Shown here in pieces: positions 26,252 through 35,323 of a stretch of 44,904 bases of DNA. Source of the stretch: Nitrospirae bacterium UBA4572. Lineage in GTDB: Bacteria > Nitrospirota > Leptospirillia > Leptospirillales > Leptospirillaceae. The notes beneath the pieces are model-generated. The model worked only from the letters and a program-made list of their open reading frames with translations, did no database searches and was not told the origin of the DNA. Position numbers and translations under genes: made by a program. The DNA is taken from the NCBI GenBank assembly GCA_002387725.1, contig DGKK01000074.1, positions 1-44,904 on the forward strand, in the 5' to 3' direction. How positions within the stretch are numbered: position 1 is the first letter of the stretch; each line of letters begins with the position of its first letter.

Positions 26252-26690
26252 GATCTGTCTCCTGTGTCGGGTTGGAGTGGGGTTGATCGGGTGCGAGAAC
26301 GACTGTCTCCTGACGGTTTAAAACCTCCCGGGCCCGCGAGAGTCCTGCGGATAGACCTCGGGCGATCCGGAAGAGTCCCTTTCCCGTCGAAAGGGGATTC
26401 TTTCCCCGAAGAATCGGGGAGAGGAAGGAGAGGATGGGGGAACGTGAGAGAGCATCCATCCTCTCCTCGAGGCTTTTGTAGCGCTCGGCGGTCCTTCGGA
26501 CGACCGGCTCCACTTCGTCGGAGATTTTCCGGAGATTCTCCACGAGGGGAATGGCTGAACTTTCAATTTTCTCCACGGCCTCTTCGATCCGGGAGAGTGT
26601 TTTGGTCAGCCGGACCAGAAAAAGGACGGCCGCCGAGACCAGAACCGCGGCCAGAATGACGAGAAAGAGGAGCGCCGTTTGTGTCTCCAT
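26232..26690 (-). CDS. DUF948 (YtxG-like) membrane protein
   Basis: A 152-aa protein with one N-terminal membrane helix (about residues 7-27) and a heptad-like coiled region (LSRIEEAVEKIESSAIPLVE) typical of DUF948, then a basic tail. AAGGA lies 6 nt before ATG 26690 on the minus strand. It is first in a two-gene unit with the YtxH-like gene, divergent from the ABC transporter operon. Confidence 0.8.
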   Translation of the reverse strand: METQTALLFLVILAAVLVSAAVLFLVRLTKTLSRIEEAVEKIESSAIPLVENLRKISDEVEPVVRRTAERYKSLEERMDALSRSPILSFLSPILRGKNPLSTGKGLFRIARGLSAGLSRAREVLNRQETVVLAPDQPHSNPTQETDHGQRQK

Positions 26691-26819
26691 GGTCGTCCTT
26701 GCTAAAGTGAGTTCATCGCATGAGGTTGTTTTTGCCGGGTCGAGGAATCACTCTTGAAGATCAAACCCGACAAGACCAGTCGTGCCAAGCGCCTGGTGCC
26801 GACCAGTTTGTCCCTGTAA

Positions 26820-26849
26820 AATGGACCTGACGGGATCTTTAGGTCCATT
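26820..26849 (+). promoter_or_regulatory. 9-bp perfect inverted repeat, possible operator of the ABC operon
   Basis: AATGGACCT (26820-26828), a 12-nt spacer and AGGTCCATT (26841-26849). It overlaps a -10-like TAAAAT (26817-26822), so it sits where a start site would be, in the 252-bp divergent gap before the permease gene. It could be a repressor site or a leader hairpin. No good -35 is seen. Confidence 0.45.
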
Positions 26850-26942
26850 CTCTGTGAGGTGTTGTAAGAGCGTGACCGTCTTTTTATCCTACCGGATCGG
26901 CAGAATTTTTCAAGCGAGACCATTTCCGGGACGGGTCTTTTC

Positions 26943-28658
26943 GTGACCGCCTCCCTCCTTCGCCGCCTTTCCTTTCTCTGGCCGACGCTCCTCGGACTTG
27001 TGATCTTTTCGGGGGTGGTTCTCCTCTTTTCCCGAAGCGCCCCCTCGGGAGTTCCGGTGATTCCCCGGGAGGATCTCCGGGACCTTCCGGGGGATATCCT
27101 CCACTCCCTTGTCCGGCTTTTCCTGGCGTACCTCCTCTCTCTGTCCTTTGCCTATGCCTATGGCCTGGCCGCGGCCCTCACCCGCCTGGGTCCCCGTCTC
27201 CTGATTCCGGTTCTGGATATTCTCCAGTCCATTCCCGTTCTGGGTTTCTTTCCGGCGGTGGTCCTGGTGATGGTTCCGCTCTTCCCGACCACCCACATGG
27301 GAGTCGAGGCGGCCTCGATCGTTCTGATCGCGACCAGCATGGCCTGGAACATGGCCTTTGCCGTTTACGAGTCCGTCCGGACGGCTCCTCCGGAGCTGAC
27401 CGACCTCTTCCGGGGGATACGGGCTCCTGCCTGGCTCTGGGCGCTCCGATTCCTTGTTCCGGTCACGCTTCCCAAAGTCGTCTACAACTCGGTTCTCTCC
27501 TGGACTGCGGGCTGGTACTTCCTGATCGCCTGCGAGATGATCGCCCTGGGGCCGGTTCATTACGAGCTCCCGGGACTGGGGAGCTTTCTTGTGGGAAGTA
27601 CGGAAAAGGGGCACTTCGGGGAAGCCCTCCTGGGGATCGGGGCTCTCGTGGTGACCGTCATGATTCTGGATCTTCTGGTCTTTCGGCCCTTTCTCGCGTG
27701 GTCCCACAACTTTCGGCTGGGTGAGGTCGAAAGCCATACCCCCCGGATTTCCTCTCCCGTCTACGATCTTCTTGCCGGCTCATCGTGGCTGGGACAGTTC
27801 AGGAGTTCAGTCTCGGACATGGCGGCGGGATTTTTCCGGAGGATCTCCCGAGTCCCCCGGCGGAGACAGACCTTTCGGGACTCTTCCGCTTTGCGTCTCT
27901 TGGGCCTCCTCCTGTTGGGCTTTTTTGGCGGATATCTCTTTACGGAGAGCCTCTATGCCGGGGTTCGGGTGGTGACGGGATGGATCAACCAGGGGATCCC
28001 CTGGCGGAGCCTCGCCGAACTTCCCGCCGATCTCCTCTACTCCTCCCTTCGCCTGGTGGTGGCGTATCTTCTGAGCCTTCTCTGGACCCTTCCCGTGGCT
28101 TACTGGGTCTTTCGCACTCCGCGGCTTTCCCGGATCGTCTTTCCTCTGGCGGAGATCATGGCGTCGGTCCCGGCCACGGCCCTTTTTCCCTTCGTGATCG
28201 TTCTTGTCGTCACTCACCTGCACAGCATGAACCTGGCCTCGATCCTTCTTCTCATGTCGGGAATGCAGTGGTATCTCCTGTTCAACCTCCTTTCGGGCGT
28301 CGGGACCTTTCCGGCGGAGCTTCGGGAGGTCTCGCTCACCTTCGGCATCCGACAGGGTCTTTTCATCCGGAAGGTCTTTCTGCCCTTTCTCCTGCCCTCT
28401 CTCGTCACCGGCTCCATCACGGCCTTTGGCGGGGGATGGAATGCCCTGATCGTCTCGGAATATGTCGTCTATGCGAAAAAGGATTACGGCGTCGACGGCC
28501 TGGGGGCCTTTCTCGACCGGGCGACTTACCAGGGAGCCCATCCGGTTCTCATCGTTGCGGCGCTCCTGGTCATGACGGCCGCGGTGGTGGCCGCCAACCG
28601 CTTCTTCTGGATCCCCCTCTACGAACGGGTCACCCAAAGGTACAGTTATGACGCCTGA
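26943..28658 (+). CDS. ABC transporter permease, two fused BPD_transp_1 domains (NitT/TauT-like)
   Basis: A 571-aa inner-membrane protein made of two related halves (about residues 1-270 and 300-571), each with some six helices and the cytoplasmic EAA-type loop. The nitrate/sulfonate/taurine-family signature appears as VYESVRTAPPELTDLFRG in half 1 and VGTFPAELREVSLTFGIRQG in half 2. Single genes normally encode one such half that dimerises; here both are fused. The start is GTG 26943 with only a weak ribosome site. It is followed by its ATPase (11-bp overlap). No periplasmic binding protein is encoded nearby, so substrate (nitrate, bicarbonate, sulfonate or other) cannot be assigned. Confidence 0.9.
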   Translation: MTASLLRRLSFLWPTLLGLVIFSGVVLLFSRSAPSGVPVIPREDLRDLPGDILHSLVRLFLAYLLSLSFAYAYGLAAALTRLGPRLLIPVLDILQSIPVLGFFPAVVLVMVPLFPTTHMGVEAASIVLIATSMAWNMAFAVYESVRTAPPELTDLFRGIRAPAWLWALRFLVPVTLPKVVYNSVLSWTAGWYFLIACEMIALGPVHYELPGLGSFLVGSTEKGHFGEALLGIGALVVTVMILDLLVFRPFLAWSHNFRLGEVESHTPRISSPVYDLLAGSSWLGQFRSSVSDMAAGFFRRISRVPRRRQTFRDSSALRLLGLLLLGFFGGYLFTESLYAGVRVVTGWINQGIPWRSLAELPADLLYSSLRLVVAYLLSLLWTLPVAYWVFRTPRLSRIVFPLAEIMASVPATALFPFVIVLVVTHLHSMNLASILLLMSGMQWYLLFNLLSGVGTFPAELREVSLTFGIRQGLFIRKVFLPFLLPSLVTGSITAFGGGWNALIVSEYVVYAKKDYGVDGLGAFLDRATYQGAHPVLIVAALLVMTAAVVAANRFFWIPLYERVTQRYSYDA

Positions 28659-29412
28659 TCCGTCCCCGTTTCTCTCTTTGCAGGATGTGGCCCGGGACTT
28701 CTCCCGGGACGGCCGTTTCTATCGGGCCATCGAAAACCTCTCCCTCAAGGTGGCAGAAGGCGAGTTCGTGGCCATCGTGGGACCCTCGGGCTGCGGCAAG
28801 AGCACGCTCCTCCGGATCCTTCAGGGACTCATTTCCCCCTCGTCGGGAGAGGTTCTCTACAAGGGGGCTCCACAGGAGGGAATCAATTCCGACATGGCGA
28901 TGGTCTTTCAGGGCTTTGCGCTTCTGCCCTGGCTGTCTGTTCGGGATAACGTGGCTCTGGGCCTTGTGGCCCGAGGGCGATCGAAGGCGGAGATCGATCG
29001 GACCGTCTCGTTCTATATCGACAAGGTGGGCCTTGAGGGGTATGAAGAGGCCTATCCCCGGGAACTCTCCGGAGGAATGAAGCAACGGGTGGGGCTCGCC
29101 CGGGCCTTGGCGATCGAGCCCCGGATCCTTCTCATGGACGAACCCTTCTCGAATCTCGATGCCCTGACCTCGGTGACTCTTCGCGACGAAGTTCTCATGC
29201 TCTGGCAGGATCCGGAGATGCCGGTGCGCACGATCGTCATGGTGACCCACATTATCGAAGAGGCGCTTCTCATGGCCGACCGTGTCGTCGTCCTCTCCCG
29301 ACGTCCCACCCGGGTCGTGCGGGAAATCCCGGTGACCCTGCCCCGGCCCAGAAGCAGGAAACATCCGGACTTTGAACGTCTCTCGGACGAGATCTTCTCG
29401 CTCATTTCCTGA
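28648..29412 (+). CDS. ABC transporter ATP-binding protein (NitT/TauT-like)
   Basis: Nucleotide-binding subunit of 254 aa. Walker A GPSGCGKST (residues 45-53), Q-loop MVFQGFALLPW, signature LSGGMKQR (140-147), Walker B ILLMDEP (160-166) and the switch His in VTHIIEEA are all present. The QGFALLPWLSV and D-loop pattern place it with nitrate/sulfonate/bicarbonate ATPases. Relatives often end in an AAA-associated C-terminal domain; here that domain is a separate gene just downstream. It overlaps the permease gene by 11 bp. Confidence 0.93.
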   Translation: MTPDPSPFLSLQDVARDFSRDGRFYRAIENLSLKVAEGEFVAIVGPSGCGKSTLLRILQGLISPSSGEVLYKGAPQEGINSDMAMVFQGFALLPWLSVRDNVALGLVARGRSKAEIDRTVSFYIDKVGLEGYEEAYPRELSGGMKQRVGLARALAIEPRILLMDEPFSNLDALTSVTLRDEVLMLWQDPEMPVRTIVMVTHIIEEALLMADRVVVLSRRPTRVVREIPVTLPRPRSRKHPDFERLSDEIFSLIS

Positions 29413-29482
29413 CGTGAGATCCCGGAGGGCTCCCGAACGAAAGATCGGGAAGGAGCCTCATAACAACTCAAGGAGGATGGTG

Positions 29483-29965
29483 ATGGAAGGCGAATCGGAG
29501 CCTTATACGGGGATTAGCCGGATCGTGGGACTGCTCAAGATCCTCAAGGAGAAGGGAGGGACCTCCGATCTCTACCAGCTCGGTCTGGACCTTCACCTAG
29601 ATCTGGGAGAGGAGCTCCAGATAGTTCGTGCGGCAGAATCCCTGGGCTTGGTCGTCACTCCCGAGAGCGATATTGCCCTGACCCCCCTGGGGGAGGCCTT
29701 TATCGAAAAGGACATCAACGGGCGCAAGGCGGCGTTGCGGGAGCGCCTTCTCACTCTCCCCTTGTTTACGTCGGTCCTCTCGTGGCTCGAGGCGGCGAAG
29801 GGGGAGAGCCTGCCGGAAGAAGAGATCAAGCATCGACTGGGAGAGAGCTTCCCCTCCGAGGATGTGGACGGATCCTTCCTGCTTCTGGTGAACTGGGGCC
29901 GTTATGCGGAGCTTTTTGGGTATTCCTCCTCCCGGGGGGAGCTCTATATCGACCGGGGAGAGTGA
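29483..29965 (+). CDS. AAA-associated C-terminal-domain protein (AAA_assoc_C-like)
   Basis: A 160-aa soluble protein resembling the C-terminal module of NitT/TauT ABC ATPases: an HTH-like start (GISRIVGLLKILKEKGGTSDLYQL), then EELQIVRAAESLGLV, LTPLGEAFIEKDINGRKAALRERLL and VNWGRYAELFGYS. It probably docks on the ATPase and regulates transport. An ideal AAGGAGG (29470-29476) rules out the adjacent ATG at 29477 and supports ATG 29483 with 6-nt spacing. It lies 70 bp after the ATPase gene and ends 2 bp from a convergent small gene. Confidence 0.8.
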   Translation: MEGESEPYTGISRIVGLLKILKEKGGTSDLYQLGLDLHLDLGEELQIVRAAESLGLVVTPESDIALTPLGEAFIEKDINGRKAALRERLLTLPLFTSVLSWLEAAKGESLPEEEIKHRLGESFPSEDVDGSFLLLVNWGRYAELFGYSSSRGELYIDRGE

Positions 29966-29967
29966 TC

Positions 29968-30210
29968 TCAGGATTTTTGATTCTGGAGGAGCCGGCGCCT
30001 TTCTTCTTCGAGGGCGGCAATCCTGTGATGAAAGGCGGCAATCTGGGAGTCGATCTCGGCGAGTCTTTCCACGGGAGAGAGAATCGCCGGATCGGGGCTT
30101 TCGGCCTTGCGTCGCTTCCGGTCCGAGAGAAAGTACAGAAGTCCCACGACGGTCAGGCCCGTCAGGATGATCGTGGCATAGAGGAAGAGATGGTAGAGAG
30201 ACTGATCCAT
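29968..30210 (-). CDS. 80-aa membrane protein with coiled-coil tail, unknown
   Basis: The product has one N-terminal helix (LYHLFLYATIILTGLTVVGL, residues 5-24), a basic stretch, then a helical tail ending in HHRIAALEEERRRLL. The start ATG at 30210 has AGGAG 5 nt upstream on the minus strand; a longer reading from 30282 lacks support. It ends 2 bp from the AAA-associated protein gene in convergent orientation, with no terminator between them, and is divergent from dprA. No family recognised. Confidence 0.65.
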   Translation of the reverse strand: MDQSLYHLFLYATIILTGLTVVGLLYFLSDRKRRKAESPDPAILSPVERLAEIDSQIAAFHHRIAALEEERRRLLQNQKS

Positions 30211-30389
30211 GGCGGCTCCTGTGGATGGCATCCGGAGAGGGGGCGGAAGATCGCGGGGGAAGAGAGCGACCCCTTGTCCCATTCTACCTGCCCCTGCGCC
30301 CTTCCCTCAATCCTTCGGAGATCCCTCCGGTGGATGTGACGAGTCGTTCGGAAGGGTTGCGCAAGGGGAAGGAGGGGTTTCTCTTTGGT

Positions 30390-31208
30390 ATGGCGCATCT
30401 GGCGGAGCTCGACAGCCTGAGCCGGAAGAGACGGCTTCGGGAGGAGCCCCGGGAGGAGGTCGTCCGGGCCCGGGACCGGATTCTGGCCGATCTTTCCCGG
30501 CCGGAGAGGGACGTTCTGGCGGAACGTCTCCTGATTCTTCTTGACAAGGCCGAACGCCTTGGGCTTAAGATGATGCATCCGGGGCATCCGGACTATCCCT
30601 CGCGGCTCGGAACCCTTTCTGCTCCCCCCTTTTTCCTGTTTGTCCGGGGGGATGCGACCATCCTCGACCGACCTCTCGTGGCGGTGGTCGGCGCCCGGGA
30701 GGCGGGGAGGGAGTCCCTCCTCGAGGTCACGGGGCTTTCCAAAAATCTCTCGGAAGCCGGGCTTGTGGTGGTTTCGGGGCTGGCCCGGGGAGTGGATGCC
30801 GCAGCCCATCGCGGCGCCCTGGAGGCGAAGCGCCCCACCGTGGCCGTGGTGGGAACGGGGCTCGATCGGGTCTATCCTCCGGAGAACGTGGGATTGGCCC
30901 GGGAAATCGAAAGGACGGGGGGGCTCATCCTTTCGGAGTATCCGCCGGGATCTGGTCCCGATGGGTGGCACTTTCCCCACCGAAACCGAATCGTGGCCGG
31001 GCTCTCCCTGGCGGTGATTGCCGGGCCCCATCGCCGGCGCTCCGGAACCTACGTCACGGCTCGCATCGCCCTTGAGGAGGGGAGGGAGCTTCTGGTCTTC
31101 GACCGGGGCGCCCGCGGATGGGAATGTGAAGGCCCGGCCCTTCTCGAAGGCGAGGGGGCGAAGAGGGCCGGCTCTGCGATGGAGGTGATGGAGGCCCTTC
31201 TCTCCTGA
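30390..31208 (+). CDS. dprA: DNA processing protein DprA
   Basis: Binds single-stranded DNA and loads RecA during natural transformation. The Rossmann core shows HPDYPSRL, VAVVGAREAG, the signature GLARGVDAAAHRGAL, SEYPPGSGPDGWHFPHRNRIVAGLS (written here as its two family blocks SEYPPGSGP and FPHRNRIVAGLS) and SGTYVTA. No SAM-like N-terminal extension is obvious. The start is uncertain: ATG 30390 has an AAGGAGGGG tract 12 nt upstream. In-frame starts as far as 30225 exist but would crowd the divergent small gene. Product 272 aa from 30390. It heads dprA-topA-trmFO-xerC, an arrangement known from Firmicutes. Confidence 0.88.
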   Translation: MAHLAELDSLSRKRRLREEPREEVVRARDRILADLSRPERDVLAERLLILLDKAERLGLKMMHPGHPDYPSRLGTLSAPPFFLFVRGDATILDRPLVAVVGAREAGRESLLEVTGLSKNLSEAGLVVVSGLARGVDAAAHRGALEAKRPTVAVVGTGLDRVYPPENVGLAREIERTGGLILSEYPPGSGPDGWHFPHRNRIVAGLSLAVIAGPHRRRSGTYVTARIALEEGRELLVFDRGARGWECEGPALLEGEGAKRAGSAMEVMEALLS

Positions 31209-31285
31209 GAGGATCCTCCCTTTGGGGATGGCCCCCGGACCGGAAACCTCCCGGATGCTTTTGACCGTTTCCGTCGGGAAAGACA

Positions 31286-31308
31286 GAGCCCGAAAGGCTT
31301 CTTTTTTT
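31286..31308 (+). terminator. Short hairpin with T-run between dprA and topA
   Basis: GAGCC (31286-31290), loop CGAAA, GGCTT (31296-31300), then C and seven T. The stem is short, with one G-T pair, so this is a leaky terminator or attenuator candidate. Confidence 0.45.
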
Positions 31309-31331
31309 ATTTTGCCGAAAGGGTTTGATTC

Positions 31332-33929
31332 GTGACCGTGACTCGCAAGCCAGCCAGAAAAGCCACAGGATCCCGTACTGCCCGGGGAACAGGAGGCTCC
31401 GAAGGGACAAAAGCCTCGTCCCGAAAAAGAGGGGGAGACGAATCCGTGGGCGGGGAGACCTCCGGACGCGGAGGGACGCTCATCGTCGTCGAGTCTCCCA
31501 CCAAGGCCCGCACTCTGACCCGGATTTTGGGGCCGGACTACCGGGTGAAGGCCAGCGTCGGCCACCTGAAGGATCTGCCGGCCTCGAGGATCGGGGTGGA
31601 TGTCGATCGCGACTATGAGCTTGAGTTCGAGGTCTCGGAAGGGAAGAAGAAAGTTCTCGACGAGATTCGCCAGGCGGCCCGGGGCGCCCGGGAAATCTAC
31701 CTCGCCTCCGACCCCGACCGCGAAGGGGAGGCCATTGCCTATCACATCGCCAGCGAGCTCTCCTCCCTGAAAAAGCCGATCCGTCGTGTTCTGGTTCACG
31801 AGCTGACCCCCCGGGGAATTGCCCAGGCTCTGGAGCATCCCGGAGAGATCGATCTTCACAAGGTCGATGCCCAGAAGGCCCGCCGGGCCCTCGACCGCAT
31901 CGTGGGATACTCCCTCTCGCCCCTTCTCTGGGAGCGCGTGCGCCGCGGTCTCTCCGCCGGACGCGTTCAGTCGGTGGCCGTTCGCCTTGTCTGCGACCGG
32001 GAAAATGAGATCAACGCCTTTGTCCCGGTCGAGTACTGGACGATCCTCCAGACCTTCCACCCGACCGAATCGGGCCGGGAGACGGATGCGTTCGAGGCAA
32101 AGCTCGACCGGATCGCCGGCGAAAAGGCCGAAATCGGAAGCCAGCAGGAGGCCCAGGCTGTCCTCGAGAGGCTCTCGGGGGAAAACTTCCGCATCGGCAG
32201 CGTCTCCGCCGATGAAAAGAAGCGCCAGCCCTCCCCTCCGCTGACGACCAGCCGCCTCCAGCAGGAAGGGGCCCGGCGATTCCGGTTTCCGGCCAAGAAG
32301 ACGATGCAGGTGGCCCAAAAGCTTTACGAAGGAGTCGAGATCCCCGGACAGGGTCTCACCGGTCTCATCACCTACATGAGAACCGACTCCGTCCGCCTCG
32401 CCCCCGAGGCCCAGGAGATGGCCCGCGATTATATCCGGCGGAACTACCCCCAGGGGCTTCCCTCCAAGAGTCCCTCCTATCGGAACAAAAAGGGGATCCA
32501 GGATGCTCACGAGGCGATCCGGCCCACCGACGTGAATCGCACCCCCGAATCCCTCGCCTCCGTTCTCGACCGGGATCTTCTTCGGGTCTATCAGCTCATC
32601 TGGCAGAGTTTTGTCGAGTCCCAGATGCTCCCGGCCCGTTATCTCCAGACCACCGTCATTGTGGAGGGGGACCAGGCGGACAGCTTCCGGGCCACCGGCC
32701 GCCGCATGCTCGATCCGGGCTTCCTGGCCGTTCGCGGGGCTCGGGGAAAAGGGGCCGCCCGCTCCGCAAAGAACGAGGAGGAAGAGGATGGTACGGACGA
32801 GGAAGAGGCGGAGCTTCCGCTTCTCCATGAAGGGGAGTCCGTCGTCGCCTTGGGGCCCCCGGACGCCTCACAACACTTCACTCAGCCCCCTCCCCGCTAC
32901 AACGAGGCCTCCCTGATCCGGGAGCTCGAGGAGAAGGGGATCGGCCGCCCCAGTACCTATGCGACCATCATGACCACCATCCTCGACCGGGAGTACGTGG
33001 AGAAGAGGGAAAACCGCTTCTACCCGACGGAGCTCGGACAGACGGTCAACCGCCTTCTGGTCGACAGCTTCCCCGATCTCCTCAACGTGGCCTTTACCGC
33101 CCGGATGGAGGAGGAGCTCGACGCCGTCGAGGAGGGGGACAAGGTCTATCGGGAGGCTGTCGACGACTTCTATCGCCCTTTTTCGGCCGAGCTCGGACGT
33201 GCGAAGGGCGGCGGGATGACCAACCTCAAGGCCAAGAGCGAGCCCACCGACATTCCCTGTCCGGTCTGCGGCACCCTCATGGTCAAGAAGTGGGGGCGCC
33301 ACGGGGCCTATCTCGCCTGCGGAAACTATCCCGCCTGCAAGACGACCCGAAATATCGTCCAGACCGAATCGGGACCGGCTCCCGAGGTCCTGCCCGAGGC
33401 CCCGGGAGAGGTCTGCCAGACCTGCGGCAAACCCATGATCGTGAGGAAGGGCCGCTTCGGGACCTTCCTGGCCTGCAGCGACTATCCCGCCTGCAAGACA
33501 ACGCGTCCCTGGCCTCCCAAGGGACAGCCCTCCCCCCCGGTTCCCCTCCCGGCGGACCTGCCTCCCTGCCCCGCCTGCGGAGGCGCGATGGTGGTGAAGT
33601 CCGGGCGCTTCGGAAGCTTCCTCTCCTGTGCGAACTATCCGGCCTGCAAGACGACCCGACCCCTTCCCACCGGGATCCGGTGCACCCGCCCCGGCTGCGA
33701 CGGAGAGATCGTTCCTCGCCGCGGGAAGCGGGGAGTCTTCTACGGTTGCAGCCGCTACCCGGAATGCGACCGGACCTATCCGGGCCGTCCGGTGGCCCGT
33801 CCCTGTCCTTCCTGCGGCCATGCCTTTCTCATGGAGAAAAAGACGGGAGGGAAGCTCCGTCTCGTCTGTCCGGAAAAGGACTGCGGCTATGAGGCTCCCG
33901 AGGGAGAGGATCCGGGGACATCCCCGTGA
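31332..33929 (+). CDS. topA: DNA topoisomerase I (type IA)
   Basis: Relaxes negative supercoils. After a basic, low-complexity N-terminal tail of about 48 residues comes the TOPRIM domain (LIVVESPTKART; later DPDREGEAIA). The active-site Tyr is Y348 in LITYMRTDS. The C-terminal region has five zinc-ribbon units. The first three are near-repeats ending NYPACKTTR or DYPACKTTR, the fourth ends SRYPECDRTYPG, and the last is CPSCGHAF...CPEKDCGYE. Length is 865 aa. The GTG start at 31332 has GAAAGGG upstream, with GTG 31338 as an alternative. The stop overlaps the trmFO GTG. Confidence 0.95.
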   Translation: MTVTRKPARKATGSRTARGTGGSEGTKASSRKRGGDESVGGETSGRGGTLIVVESPTKARTLTRILGPDYRVKASVGHLKDLPASRIGVDVDRDYELEFEVSEGKKKVLDEIRQAARGAREIYLASDPDREGEAIAYHIASELSSLKKPIRRVLVHELTPRGIAQALEHPGEIDLHKVDAQKARRALDRIVGYSLSPLLWERVRRGLSAGRVQSVAVRLVCDRENEINAFVPVEYWTILQTFHPTESGRETDAFEAKLDRIAGEKAEIGSQQEAQAVLERLSGENFRIGSVSADEKKRQPSPPLTTSRLQQEGARRFRFPAKKTMQVAQKLYEGVEIPGQGLTGLITYMRTDSVRLAPEAQEMARDYIRRNYPQGLPSKSPSYRNKKGIQDAHEAIRPTDVNRTPESLASVLDRDLLRVYQLIWQSFVESQMLPARYLQTTVIVEGDQADSFRATGRRMLDPGFLAVRGARGKGAARSAKNEEEEDGTDEEEAELPLLHEGESVVALGPPDASQHFTQPPPRYNEASLIRELEEKGIGRPSTYATIMTTILDREYVEKRENRFYPTELGQTVNRLLVDSFPDLLNVAFTARMEEELDAVEEGDKVYREAVDDFYRPFSAELGRAKGGGMTNLKAKSEPTDIPCPVCGTLMVKKWGRHGAYLACGNYPACKTTRNIVQTESGPAPEVLPEAPGEVCQTCGKPMIVRKGRFGTFLACSDYPACKTTRPWPPKGQPSPPVPLPADLPPCPACGGAMVVKSGRFGSFLSCANYPACKTTRPLPTGIRCTRPGCDGEIVPRRGKRGVFYGCSRYPECDRTYPGRPVARPCPSCGHAFLMEKKTGGKLRLVCPEKDCGYEAPEGEDPGTSP

Positions 33930-35314
33930 GTCTGCCTCGGATGACGGTGGTGGGAGGGGGGCTGGCCGGAACGGAGGCGGCGCTTTCCCTGGCCGCGGCC
34001 GGTGTCGGGGTGGATCTTTTCGAGATGCGTCCGGGGACCATGACCGGGGCCCATCGCACGGCCGCTCTCTCGGAGCTTGTCTGCTCGAACTCCCTCAAAA
34101 GCCTCGATCCCGGGACGGCCCATGGCCTTCTCAAGGAGGAGCTCCTCAAGATGGGCTCCTTCGTTCTTGAGGCGGCCCTCGAGTGCCGAATTCCGGGAGG
34201 CGGGGCCCTCGTGGTTGACCGGGAGCGCTTTTCGGAGAGGCTGACCCGGGCGGTGGAGTCCGAACCGACGATCACGATCCATCGCGAACGTGTGGACCGA
34301 CTTCCTTCCGATCGTCCCCTGGTCCTGGCCACCGGCCCCCTGACCCATCCGACCCTGACCCGGGCGCTGGAGGAGGCCATCGGCTCCGACCGCCTCTCCT
34401 TCTATGACGCCATCAGCCCGGTGGTGGAGGCCGCCTCACTCGATTTTGCCCCCCTGTTCCGGGGGGACCGCTGGGGAGAGCCGGGGAGGGGAGATTATGT
34501 GAATGTTCCCCTCGATGCCGAGACCTATCGGCAACTTTGCAACGATCTGGTGGCCGGCGAGCGGGTCCCTCCCCACGAGGGGGTCGAGGACCGTCCCGAA
34601 GTCCTCCGGGCCTTTGAGGCCTGCCAGCCGGTGGAGTCCCTGGCCGATACCGGCCCCGAGACCCTGGCCTTCGGACCCCTCCGTCCGGTGGGCCTCGTGG
34701 ATCCGCGCACAGGGAAAATCCCCCATGCAGTTGTCCAGCTTCGCGCCGAAAACAGGGAGGAGACGGCCTACAATCTGGTGGGCTTTCAGACAAAGCTCAA
34801 GTATTCCGAGCAGGACCGGATTTTTCGCAAGCTTCCGGGGTTTTCAGGCGCCGTCTTTCTCCGGTACGGATCCCTCCATCGGAACACCTTCCTCGACGCT
34901 CCCCGGGTCCTGTCCTGGGACCTCTCTCTTCGGGCGCTTCCGGGGGTCTATCCCACGGGGCAGATGATGGGGGTGGAGGGGTACACCGAATCGGTGGCCC
35001 TGGGGCGGCTGACGGCGCTTCTTCTTTCCCCGGGGGGATCCATTCCCCTGCCTCCGGCCGAGTCGGCCCTGGGGGCACTTGTCCGGGCGCTCGTTCCGGG
35101 GGCCTACCGAGAAGAAGGCGTTCCGCCCGGTCCCGAGGAGACAGGCCGCTTCTCTCCGGTCAATCTTCATTTCGGCCTCTTCCCTCCGGTGGGGCGCGTT
35201 CGGGGTGGAAAGAGCGAGAGGAGAAAGGCGGTGGTCGTCCGGGCCCGGGAGTCCTTCGACCGGTGGTGGGGAGAGGTGGCCGCTCTCCGCAAGCTCCGGC
35301 CGCATCTGGCGTAG
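33926..35314 (+). CDS. trmFO: Folate-dependent tRNA (uracil-5-)-methyltransferase TrmFO
   Basis: FAD enzyme that makes ribothymidine at position 54 of tRNA using methylenetetrahydrofolate. The FAD-binding loop VVGGGLAGTEAA is at the N-terminus, followed by FEMRPGTMTGAH, SELVCSNSLKS and DAISPVVEA. Near the C-terminus, QMMGVEGYTESVA and INLHFGLFPP-like NLHFGLFPPV are diagnostic. Length is 462 aa. The GTG start overlaps topA by 4 bp. It stands between topA and xerC as in Firmicutes. Confidence 0.95.
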   Translation: MSLPRMTVVGGGLAGTEAALSLAAAGVGVDLFEMRPGTMTGAHRTAALSELVCSNSLKSLDPGTAHGLLKEELLKMGSFVLEAALECRIPGGGALVVDRERFSERLTRAVESEPTITIHRERVDRLPSDRPLVLATGPLTHPTLTRALEEAIGSDRLSFYDAISPVVEAASLDFAPLFRGDRWGEPGRGDYVNVPLDAETYRQLCNDLVAGERVPPHEGVEDRPEVLRAFEACQPVESLADTGPETLAFGPLRPVGLVDPRTGKIPHAVVQLRAENREETAYNLVGFQTKLKYSEQDRIFRKLPGFSGAVFLRYGSLHRNTFLDAPRVLSWDLSLRALPGVYPTGQMMGVEGYTESVALGRLTALLLSPGGSIPLPPAESALGALVRALVPGAYREEGVPPGPEETGRFSPVNLHFGLFPPVGRVRGGKSERRKAVVVRARESFDRWWGEVAALRKLRPHLA

Positions 35315-35323
35315 GAGGCAGTC

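Noticed and set aside
29477..29479. ATG immediately after AAGGAGG as start of the AAA-associated protein
   Set aside because: It touches the ribosome-binding site; the ATG at 29483 has correct spacing.
30162..32828. An 888-codon open frame on the minus strand opposite dprA and topA
   Set aside because: It mirrors two clearly homologous plus-strand genes, is rich in Gly/Pro/Arg/His as expected of antisense frames in high-GC DNA, and shows no domain.
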